37,009 nt of DNA from a bacterium. Lineage in GTDB: Bacteria; Elusimicrobiota; Elusimicrobia; UBA1565; UBA9628. A program made the translations under genes and the position numbers. Below the pieces are notes generated by a model, which had not been told where the DNA came from, did no database searches, and saw only the letters and a list, made by a program, of their open reading frames with translations. Shown here piece by piece: positions 30,818 to 37,009 of the stretch (position 1 is its first letter; the number at the start of each line of letters is the position of its first letter). The DNA lies in contig JAJZAK010000022.1 of NCBI GenBank assembly GCA_021799485.1, forward strand, positions 1-37,009, in the 5' to 3' direction.

Positions 30818-32029
30818 GTGCGGCGATTTAAATCCCTCGTGCTGGCCGTATGTCTCGGTGTGGCGGCCGCCCTTTCCGCTTCTGCCGCGGTTCAAACAGG
30901 CATCGACATCCTCGAAACAACGGATTTCAAGGCGTTGGCCGGCAAACGCGTCGGGCTCATCACGAACCAAACGGGGCGCGACCGAGCGGGCCGGAGCACG
31001 ATCGAGGTCCTCGCCTCATCCAATCGGCTTGAGCTTAAGACGGTTTTTGTGCCAGAGCACGGGCTTAAGGGTTTAACGGAATTCGGCCCCATTTCCTCAA
31101 GCGCCGTCGCCGCGGCCGGCAAGACGCTGCCCGTGCTCTCCCTTTACAGGAACGGCCCCGTCGCCCCTCGCGTCGAGCAACTGCGGGGACTCGACGCGCT
31201 GGTCTTCGATGTCCAGGACGTCGGAGCGCGTTTTTACACCTATCTGACGACCATGGGTCTTGCCCTGGAAGCCGCGCAGAAAGTCGGCGCCGAATTCTAC
31301 GTCCTCGACAGGCCCAATCCCTTGGGCGGAGGGACCATGGGAGGCCCCCTGCCGTCGCCGTCGGTGCTTGCCGAGCGTCGGCCCACCGCCTTTTACGCGG
31401 TGCCCATCCGGCATGGCATGACGGCAGGGGAGATCGCGCGACTCTACAACCGCACGATCCGCCACCCCGGCCTCCATGTCGTCAAGATGAAGGGCTGGGC
31501 CAGACAGATGAGTTACGGCGCGACGGGCTTGTCCTGGACGCCCCCTTCGCCGAACATTCCCGATTTCCATGCCGCGCTCTTTTATGTCGGCATCGGCCTA
31601 TTCGAATCCTCGAACTTGGCCGTCGGGCGCGGCGGGCCGAAGCCTTTCCGATGGGTCGGCGCCCCCTGGCTTGACGCCCGGCGCCTCCTTCGCGCCTTGT
31701 CGCAGCGGGGCCCGCGGGGCGTCGCGTTCGTTCTCCAGGACGCCGTCCCGGCCGAGAACCCCTACAAAGGCCGGCTTTGCCGCGGGCTTGCCATGAGGAT
31801 CACCAGCCGGAAAGAATTTGATCCCCTGAAGACCTTCCTCGCCCTCGCACTGGCTCTGCGCGACATCCATCCCAAGGACTTCGCCTTCCGATGGGACGAG
31901 ACCCGCAGGATGGTCGGGACATCGCGATTCCGCAAGCTCTATGAGCGCGGCGCCGGCTTTCGCGAATTCCAAAGGCTCTTCGACGCCCGATCCTTCGCTG
32001 AAGCCAGGAAGGCTTTTCTTCTCTATTAG
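30818..32029 (+). CDS. exo-beta-N-acetylmuramidase NamZ-like (DUF1343, GH171)
   Basis: 403 aa exported protein. A signal peptide covers residues 1-23 (RRFKSLVLAVCLGVAAALSASA). The DUF1343 family features follow: GIDILE, KRVGLITNQTGRDRAG, VPEHGLKG (conserved PEHG), DALVFDVQDVGARFYTY, FYVLDRPNPLGG, RHGMTAGEIARLYN and FESSNLAVGRG. B. subtilis and Tannerella members remove terminal MurNAc from peptidoglycan fragments. The start is GTG 30818, after a TATAAT box. It ends on three bases shared with the convergent symporter gene (TAG against TAA). With nagZ only 1.5 kb away and murQ in the same window, a peptidoglycan-salvage role is likely. Confidence 0.88.
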   Translation: MRRFKSLVLAVCLGVAAALSASAAVQTGIDILETTDFKALAGKRVGLITNQTGRDRAGRSTIEVLASSNRLELKTVFVPEHGLKGLTEFGPISSSAVAAAGKTLPVLSLYRNGPVAPRVEQLRGLDALVFDVQDVGARFYTYLTTMGLALEAAQKVGAEFYVLDRPNPLGGGTMGGPLPSPSVLAERRPTAFYAVPIRHGMTAGEIARLYNRTIRHPGLHVVKMKGWARQMSYGATGLSWTPPSPNIPDFHAALFYVGIGLFESSNLAVGRGGPKPFRWVGAPWLDARRLLRALSQRGPRGVAFVLQDAVPAENPYKGRLCRGLAMRITSRKEFDPLKTFLALALALRDIHPKDFAFRWDETRRMVGTSRFRKLYERGAGFREFQRLFDARSFAEARKAFLLY

Positions 32030-33516
32030 TCGAGCCAAGGCGAAAGCGCCCAGGCGAGCGTGAATGTCCCGAGGGTCCCAATCACGATAAGCCAGCTCCA
32101 GCCGAGGGGAAGCCCCGAGCGCTCAAGGGCAAAAAGGATGCAGGCATTCGCCGCCGTCATCAGGCCCATAGCGGCGGCATTGGCGCGGTCTCCGCGGTGA
32201 CGCGTCAAAAATCCCAAAAGATACACTCCCAAGAGGGAACCCAGCGTCACGCCCGTGATCTTGAAGGCGAGCCACAACATCCGGTCGAAGAAGCTGAAGC
32301 CATAAGCCAGGACCGCTAGTAGCGCCGCGGACACGATGACCGCGGCGCGGGACACCCGCATATAATGCGCCTCCGGCTCTTCGCCGCTCCTGATCGGGCG
32401 ATAGAGATCGTTGACGAACACCGCGCTCAAAGAAGAGAGCGGCAGGTCGAAGGAAAGAAGTAAAACCGCGCTTAAGACAAGCGCCCGCAGCGGCCCCGGC
32501 ATCACGGCTTTCGCAAAATGCGGATAGATGGCGTCAAGCCTCGTCGGCAGGGCCAGCGCTTGATGCTCTTGATAGAAAGCGAAAAGCGCCGTGCCGATCG
32601 ACAAAAAGAGCACGAGCACCGCGAAGCTTCCCGCCGTCGCCGCCAGCATGGTCTTCTGGCTCTTCGCCCTCGTCTCAACCGTAAGGAGCTTCTGCATCAT
32701 CTCATGGTCCGTACCGAAAGCGGCGAGGGAGCCTATGAAGCCATTAATGACCGCGATCCAAAGGATATTGGGATCAAGAAAGAACCTCTTGAGGAATCCG
32801 GGGGCTCCCCAGGACGGACCCAGACGAAAAAGATCGAGGCGACCCGCGCTTTTGCCCAGGCTGAGGATCGTCCCCGTCCCGCCCGGTATATGGGAGACGA
32901 GAAAGGCAAGGCTCGCCGCGCCCGCGCCGACGAAAACGACCCCTTGCAGAACATTCGCCCATACGACCGCGCGCACGCCTCCCCAGACCGTATAAAGAAG
33001 GCTCGCGACGACCATCACCATGAGAACCGGCGGCAAGGGAAAGCCCAGGAAAACGCTCACCGCCACGGCCGCCGCCATAAGCCGCACGCCGGAGGCCATG
33101 AACCGCGTCACGAAGAAGATCAGGCTCGCCGCGTGCTGGGTCCAGGGGCCGAAACGCTCGCGCAGGTAGCCGTAGATCGTCTGGTAGCGCCTGTGGTAGA
33201 AGGCCGGGATGAAGAGATAGGCGATGACGATGCGGGCCGCCGCCGAACCGATGAAAAACTGGAGGTAATTCCAATTCTCGCGGAAGGCGACGGCAGGGAC
33301 GCCGATGATCGTCAGGGCCGATGTCTCCGTCGCGATGAAGGCGATGCAGGCCGCCGCCATCGGGATGCGGCGGCTGGCAAGAAAAAAATCGTCGGTTGTC
33401 CCGTCCGCGAATTTCCCAGCGCTTAAGGCGATCCAGAGCATGGCCGAAAGCCACAAGGCCGCCTCGGCATAGTCAAACCATCCAACCGGAGAGCCCCCCG
33501 CGATCCAGTGCATCAT
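32026..33516 (-). CDS. sodium:solute symporter (SSS family), possible amino-sugar transporter
   Basis: 496 aa with about 13 predicted helices. SSS-type landmarks are DDFFLASRRIPMAAACIAFIATETSALTIIGVPA in the first helices (the S/T-rich Na site region), then WGGVRAVVWANVLQGVVF, and FGTDHEMMQKLLTVETRAKSQK, the typical intracellular loop. LSSLSAVFVNDLYRP follows. The start is ATG 33516, overlapping the nagZ stop as ATGA. A longer in-frame extension inside nagZ is Arg-rich noise. The substrate cannot be read, but coupling to nagZ and convergence with a NamZ-like gene point to GlcNAc, MurNAc or muropeptide sugars. Myo-inositol, sialic acid or glucose are alternatives. Confidence 0.85.
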   Translation of the reverse strand: MMHWIAGGSPVGWFDYAEAALWLSAMLWIALSAGKFADGTTDDFFLASRRIPMAAACIAFIATETSALTIIGVPAVAFRENWNYLQFFIGSAAARIVIAYLFIPAFYHRRYQTIYGYLRERFGPWTQHAASLIFFVTRFMASGVRLMAAAVAVSVFLGFPLPPVLMVMVVASLLYTVWGGVRAVVWANVLQGVVFVGAGAASLAFLVSHIPGGTGTILSLGKSAGRLDLFRLGPSWGAPGFLKRFFLDPNILWIAVINGFIGSLAAFGTDHEMMQKLLTVETRAKSQKTMLAATAGSFAVLVLFLSIGTALFAFYQEHQALALPTRLDAIYPHFAKAVMPGPLRALVLSAVLLLSFDLPLSSLSAVFVNDLYRPIRSGEEPEAHYMRVSRAAVIVSAALLAVLAYGFSFFDRMLWLAFKITGVTLGSLLGVYLLGFLTRHRGDRANAAAMGLMTAANACILFALERSGLPLGWSWLIVIGTLGTFTLAWALSPWLD

Positions 33517-35003
33517 AGAGAAACGGGCATTTTCCCCGAAACGCTTATTTTGCCGGCGACGGCCTCGGCCGCGGCGCGCTGAGACGGCGCGTGAGCCGAG
33601 AAGGCGCAGAGCCCCGCGCCGGGCAGGTCGGCGAGGACGAAGGGACTCCCGAAGGAAACGACGAGGGAGGCGGGGGCTTCCCGCAGGACCTTGCGCAGGG
33701 AAAAAAGGGAGTCCCTTCCATAGTGGATCAGGCCGCTTCGGGCCCTCGGCCTCATGAAGCTTCCCAGCACGACCGGAAGTCTCATCCCTCGCCGCCAAGG
33801 GACGACCCGGATGCCCATGGAGCGCAGAGCGCCGATAAACGCTTCTCCTTCCGGCTGGCGGCCCAAGGTTCCGCTCTCAAGGTAGGCGACTTCACGCCCG
33901 ATCTTCGGCCTGGGCGTACGCGGCTTCCACGCCAGGCAGAGCCGCGCCATCCGGTCGGCCTCAAGGCGATGGCTGCGGCGGCCTAGGATGATCTCGCGGG
34001 TTTTCTCGAGGATTTCCAGAGTTGGGGCCTTGGGCGGCAGACGGCGTCTGGCGACGGCGTCGAGCAGGCGGACGGCTCGCCGGGAGCAAGCATCAAGAGC
34101 CGGGGTCCGCCGAACCTCGGCGGCGAGGCGGGCCATGAGCGCTCCGGGATCTTGGGGCACGAGAAGAACGTCGGCGCCCGCGGCAAGCGCCCGGCAGGCC
34201 GCTTCGAACTCCCCGAAGTGCCCCGACACGGCCTTCATATGGATGGCGTCCGTCAGGATGAGCCCTTGGAACCCCCATCGATCACGAAGGATGTCCCCCA
34301 GGGCCGGCGAGAGGGAAACGGGGGTCTTGGGTTCCGAGAGGCCCGGAGCCAGGACGTGGGCCGCCATCACGGCGTCCGCATGAGCCGACAATAGTTTGAA
34401 GGGCAGGAGATCGCGGCGCCAAAGCTCCCGGGCGCCGGCGCGAAGCCTCGGCAGGACGAGGTGAGAATCGCTCGCGGCGGAGCCATGGCCGGGGAAATGC
34501 TTAAGGCAGGACATGACGCCGCCCCGCCTCAGTCCCCTCATGTAAGCCCCCGCCAGGCGGACGACGTTTCCAGGGTCGGCGCCGAAAGAGCGCGTATTGA
34601 TGATGGGATTATCGGAGCGGCTTGCCAAATCCACGACCGGCGCCAACACCCAGGAAACACCCAGGGCTTGGGCCTCTCGGGCGGTCAGGAGTCCCTTCAA
34701 ATAGGCAAGTCTCTCCGAGCCCGAGGCGGCGATGCCCATGTTGGAAGGAAGAGGCGTCGCGTCGGGGCAATGGGACCACACTCCCTCTTCGTAATCGGCG
34801 CAAAAAAACAGCGGCCTCCCCGCGGCCTTCGAGAAGGACGCGACCGCCCGGATGATCTGTCGGGAGGGCCCCCTGTAAAGACAGAAACCGCCGGCCCCCG
34901 CACGCGCGAGGCGGGCGTGGCTGGCGAGATCGTCGCGGCCGAAGACGACGCCAGGAAAAACGACTCGGGATATCGCCCCGTCGATGCCGGAGGAGCCCCC
35001 CAC
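33513..35003 (-). CDS. nagZ: beta-N-acetylglucosaminidase, GH3 (NagZ-like)
   Basis: 496 aa glycosidase that splits GlcNAc from muropeptides or disaccharides. The GH3 barrel shows FFCADYEEGVWSH, LAPVVDLASRSDNPIINTRSFG, then CLKHFPGHGSAASDSHLVLP, the NagZ loop with the His/Asp acid-base dyad. LILTDAIHMKAV carries the nucleophile Asp. The C-terminal ~150 residues (from RREIILGRRSHRLEADR on) are an extra domain as in two-domain GH3 enzymes, longer than E. coli NagZ. I start at GTG 35003, where TAGTG overlaps the upstream stop; an in-frame extension upstream lies within that gene. No signal peptide is seen, so it is probably cytoplasmic. Confidence 0.88.
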   Translation of the reverse strand: MGGSSGIDGAISRVVFPGVVFGRDDLASHARLARAGAGGFCLYRGPSRQIIRAVASFSKAAGRPLFFCADYEEGVWSHCPDATPLPSNMGIAASGSERLAYLKGLLTAREAQALGVSWVLAPVVDLASRSDNPIINTRSFGADPGNVVRLAGAYMRGLRRGGVMSCLKHFPGHGSAASDSHLVLPRLRAGARELWRRDLLPFKLLSAHADAVMAAHVLAPGLSEPKTPVSLSPALGDILRDRWGFQGLILTDAIHMKAVSGHFGEFEAACRALAAGADVLLVPQDPGALMARLAAEVRRTPALDACSRRAVRLLDAVARRRLPPKAPTLEILEKTREIILGRRSHRLEADRMARLCLAWKPRTPRPKIGREVAYLESGTLGRQPEGEAFIGALRSMGIRVVPWRRGMRLPVVLGSFMRPRARSGLIHYGRDSLFSLRKVLREAPASLVVSFGSPFVLADLPGAGLCAFSAHAPSQRAAAEAVAGKISVSGKMPVSL

Positions 35004-36073
35004 TACGTGTAAGGGACCTGGAGAGGCGAAGACGCCCCCGCGGCCCCCAGCCCGGCTGAACTGACATACCACATCCACATGATTTTGACGAGGGAGCGCG
35101 CGATCGAGACGATCGGAATGGCGAGAAGAAGGCCTCCGAATCCAAATAGCTTGCCGCCGATCATCAGGGACAGCAGGAAGACGACGGGATGAAGGGAAGT
35201 CGACGGCAAAAGTGGAGAGAGAAAAACATCATCGGCGACCTTCACGGACACGAATAGCGCGGCCACTTTAATCCCGGCCCAGATGCTTTGGAATTGGAAG
35301 GCGGCCACCAGGACGCCGAACCCCATCGAGACGAGAAAACCCAAATACGGCACAAGGCAGCCGACGCCCGCGAGCGCCGCGATGGCGACAAAATAATGAA
35401 TTTCCAAGAGCCGCAGGCCCGTCGCCAGCAGCAGAGCCACGGCGCAGGCCTCGAGCATCACCCCCTTCAAATACTTGCCAACGACGACATCGACTTCATC
35501 AAGGAGATGGAGGAGCTGCTCGACGTAATGGCTCGGACAGATCTGGATGAGCCGGCCCTGGGCCCGCGGCGCGTCCATGAGAAAATAGAAACTTAGGACG
35601 GGTACGAGAAAAACGTAGGTGATGATTGGAAGCATCGCCAGGAAATACTTCGGCACGCTTTGGACGCGCCGGATAAGAGGCGCGTAAAGATTCGCGCTCC
35701 AGGACTCAAGCAAAGAGCCGCCAAACGGAAGCCGCGCGCTGAGGCGATTCCGGAAGACGGCGATCATGTGCTTGGCCTGCATGATGTAGAGAGGCGCCTT
35801 GGTTTGAAGGCGTGTCATGTCGCTTTCCAGGACTCGACGCAGAGGATCGGCCAAAATGCTCACGACAAGAACCACCCCGCCATAGATGAGAACGACGGCG
35901 ACCTCGCGCCTGAAACCCCGGCTCTGGAACCAGTTGACGAGAGGATTCGAGACATAGGCGATCAAGAAGGCGATCAGGAAGGGCAGGAGAACGTCGAAAA
36001 GCTTGAAAACGACATAGACGAGCAAGAGCGCGAAGACGAACGCGGCCGCCGGAATCCGAAATTTAGCGGGCAC
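35003..36073 (-). CDS. AI-2E family permease (TqsA/PerM-like)
   Basis: 356 aa membrane protein with about eight helices. It opens with two long helices (AAAFVFALLLVYVVFKLFDVLLPFLIAFLIAYVSNPLV), then the family's large helical loop (LQTKAPLYIMQAKHMIAVFRNRL...). The segments VPVLSFYFLMD and YVEQLLHLLDEVDVVVGKYLKG follow. The conserved FGFGGLLLAIPIVSIARSL near the C-terminus is diagnostic. Members have been tied to AI-2 export, Na+/H+ antiport or unknown substrates, so function is open. The start is GTG 36073, 11 bp inside the preceding gene. It precedes nagZ and could be envelope-related. Confidence 0.87.
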   Translation of the reverse strand: MPAKFRIPAAAFVFALLLVYVVFKLFDVLLPFLIAFLIAYVSNPLVNWFQSRGFRREVAVVLIYGGVVLVVSILADPLRRVLESDMTRLQTKAPLYIMQAKHMIAVFRNRLSARLPFGGSLLESWSANLYAPLIRRVQSVPKYFLAMLPIITYVFLVPVLSFYFLMDAPRAQGRLIQICPSHYVEQLLHLLDEVDVVVGKYLKGVMLEACAVALLLATGLRLLEIHYFVAIAALAGVGCLVPYLGFLVSMGFGVLVAAFQFQSIWAGIKVAALFVSVKVADDVFLSPLLPSTSLHPVVFLLSLMIGGKLFGFGGLLLAIPIVSIARSLVKIMWMWYVSSAGLGAAGASSPLQVPYT

Positions 36074-36578
36074 GAGATAAAAGCGTCTCGGCCAACCGCG
36101 TATCCTGACGTTCCCGCAGGCGCCCCGAGAGACGTTCCGCCAAATGGCGAAAAATGACGGCGGCGATTCTGGGGGCGGAATGGACGAGATCGTCGAGTTC
36201 CGTCCGATAGAGAAGATAAAGCCTGGAGATTTCCTCGGCCCGCGCGGAGGCGGTCCTGGGCCTCTCCTCGAGAAGCGCCATTTCTCCGAAGAACTCCCCC
36301 GGCTTCACCGTATAGATTTTATTCTCCAAACCGTTGTCCTGCCGCAGCAAGGCGATCTGCCCGCTTTCGAGGATGAACAGCGCGCGTCCGATGTCTCCCT
36401 GGTTAAAGAGGGACTCCCCTTTCTGGTAGGTCCTCTGATAAAGGGATTGGATGAGCCGTCCCAACTCGCGCCCTCGCAAGCCCGCGAAAATGGGGATCGT
36501 CCGCATGAAAGCCTTTTGCCGAGTGATGTCCCGATCAAAAAGGAATCGTTTCTGAAAATCCTTCAAGAACGAAGCCAT
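36063..36578 (-). CDS. cyclic-nucleotide-binding domain protein without DNA-binding domain
   Basis: 171 aa. A single CRP-type cNMP domain covers about residues 28-140: IFAGLRGRELGRLIQ, then YQKGESLFNQGDIGRALFILESGQIALL. The phosphate-binding cassette is FFGEMALLEERPRTASARA, with the Glu and Arg that hold the cyclic phosphate. A C-terminal helix follows (APRIAAVIFRHLAERLSGRLRERQ). No helix-turn-helix is present, so it senses or scaffolds rather than binds DNA. Start ATG 36578 (MASFLKDFQKR) is chosen because the open frame upstream overlaps the DUF948-like gene in another frame. The output may be the AI-2E permease or the DUF948-like protein made from the same mRNA. Confidence 0.85.
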   Translation of the reverse strand: MASFLKDFQKRFLFDRDITRQKAFMRTIPIFAGLRGRELGRLIQSLYQRTYQKGESLFNQGDIGRALFILESGQIALLRQDNGLENKIYTVKPGEFFGEMALLEERPRTASARAEEISRLYLLYRTELDDLVHSAPRIAAVIFRHLAERLSGRLRERQDTRLAETLLSRAR

Positions 36579-36588
36579 GTCGATGGGA

Positions 36589-36840
36589 TCAAGAAGCGCG
36601 GGTGCGGCGGCGCGCGCCGAAGAATCCACCCAGGAAGCGCGCCACCCCCTCGAGCCCCGAGAACATGCCGGAACTCGTCCAGCGGCCGAATCCAGCGACA
36701 CGATCCTCGATGCGGTAGGCGAGAACCTCGACAGCCTTGGCGGCTTGGGCGATCTTAACCAAGGCGACAGCCAGAACGACGACGACAATCGCCAGTTCGA
36801 CGGCGATGACCGCCACGCAGATCGCCAGGACATTCGACAT
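36589..36840 (-). CDS. small membrane protein, DUF948-like
   Basis: 83 aa with one long N-terminal hydrophobic helix (residues 3-28, VLAICVAVIAVELAIVVVVLAVAL), then KIAQAAKAVEVLAYRIEDRV, a helix like the one following the anchor in DUF948 proteins. A Gly/Arg-rich tail follows (FLGGFFGARRRTRA). Many DUF948 members are short envelope proteins of unknown function. It is the first gene of the operon and lies 10 bases before the next start. Its upstream region is invaded by an IS-like sequence starting about 22 bp before the ATG. TAAGAT at 36858-36853 may be the remaining -10. Confidence 0.65.
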   Translation of the reverse strand: MSNVLAICVAVIAVELAIVVVVLAVALVKIAQAAKAVEVLAYRIEDRVAGFGRWTSSGMFSGLEGVARFLGGFFGARRRTRAS

Positions 36841-36889
36841 GTGGGAAACTCTATCTTAATCGGGGGTCAGGTCTCAACTTTCAGTCTTG

Positions 36890-36944
36890 TCTAACACAAG
36901 ATGAGCCTGAAGCTGGGGCAGTTTCTAACACAAATGAGCCTGAA
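36890..36944. repeat. two 21-22 bp direct repeats in the IS-like end
   Basis: Copy 1 at 36890-36911 and copy 2 at 36924-36944 differ by one extra G in the first copy. Repeats of this size near element ends can be transposase binding sites. Confidence 0.6.
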
Positions 36945-36987
36945 ATGACGTCATTAAGGCGCGACAGGGCCGTGGTAACTTCGAGGC

Positions 36988-37009
36988 ATGACTGTGACCA
37001 TGGACGATT
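36988..37009 (+). CDS. possible transposase start, truncated by the window
   Basis: ATG at 36988 opens MTVTMDD and runs off the window; a second ATG lies at 37000. GAGG at 36983-36986 is nearby. Too short to classify; inferred only from its position inside an IS-like end. Confidence 0.25.

Larger units (their letters stand above)
36863..37009 (+). mobile_element. probable left end of an insertion sequence, cut by the window edge
   Basis: The block opens with GGGGTCAGGTCTCAAC at 36863, a string I associate with ends of transposase-bearing elements, though I cannot confirm that here. A tandem pair of 21-22 bp direct repeats follows (36890-36911 and 36924-36944, TCTAACACAA(G)ATGAGCCTGAA, one base indel), then a possible reading frame at 36988. 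The right end is outside the window, so family and length cannot be determined. It abuts the DUF948-like gene. Confidence 0.45.

Noticed and set aside
33517..33798. 94-residue N-terminal extension of the symporter
   Set aside because: Arg/Pro-rich, within nagZ coding sequence; the ATGA overlap at 33516 gives a normal-length symporter.

Overview
The window is GC-rich, gene-dense bacterial chromosome: about 37 protein genes, mostly in tightly overlapped operons, with no RNA genes or CRISPR arrays seen. A diderm cell plan is implied by a LolC/E-LolD pair, a probable lipoprotein, a secreted barrel-like protein, FtsA/FtsZ division and peptidoglycan-recycling enzymes. The combination suggests an uncultured diderm lineage such as Elusimicrobiota or a neighbouring phylum. 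That placement is inference, because no rRNA is present.

Layout. (1) 256-3642: a secreted barrel-like protein converges on a nucleotidyltransferase-fold protein, which diverges from a family 2 glycosyltransferase across only 17 bp. (2) 3672-14857, minus strand: a long gene train reading murB-ftsQ-ftsA-ftsZ-pilT-deoxynucleoside kinase-pgeF, then a 271 bp element with 35 bp terminal inverted repeats, then hisC-cmk-rpsA-TPR protein-small membrane protein. The second half looks like a reduced hisC-tyrA-aroA-cmk-rpsA supraoperon. (3) 14952-18036, plus: a large Pro/Ala-rich secreted protein of unknown function and a small exported protein. (4) 18017-23106, minus: PDZ-like lipoprotein, DrrAB-type ABC exporter, ndk, an alpha/beta-hydrolase whose nucleophile serine is replaced by tyrosine, and murQ. 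(5) 23143-30174, plus: exported ankyrin protein, two single-domain response regulators, lysS, lolC/E, lolD, ilvE and xth. (6) 30260-32029, plus: a McsA-like zinc protein and a NamZ-like muramidase. (7) 32026-36840, minus: a DUF948-like protein, cyclic-nucleotide-binding protein, AI-2E-type permease, NagZ and a sodium/solute symporter. (8) 36863-37009: the probable left end of an insertion sequence, cut by the window edge.

Themes. Cell-wall synthesis and salvage recur: murB, ftsQAZ, NagZ, NamZ, MurQ, and a symporter that could carry amino sugars. Several transcription-unit starts have a -10-like hexamer (TATAAT, TAGAAT or TAAAAT) only 5-7 nt before the start codon, consistent with leaderless or near-leaderless mRNAs. 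The clearest cases are the ankyrin gene, the first response regulator and namZ.
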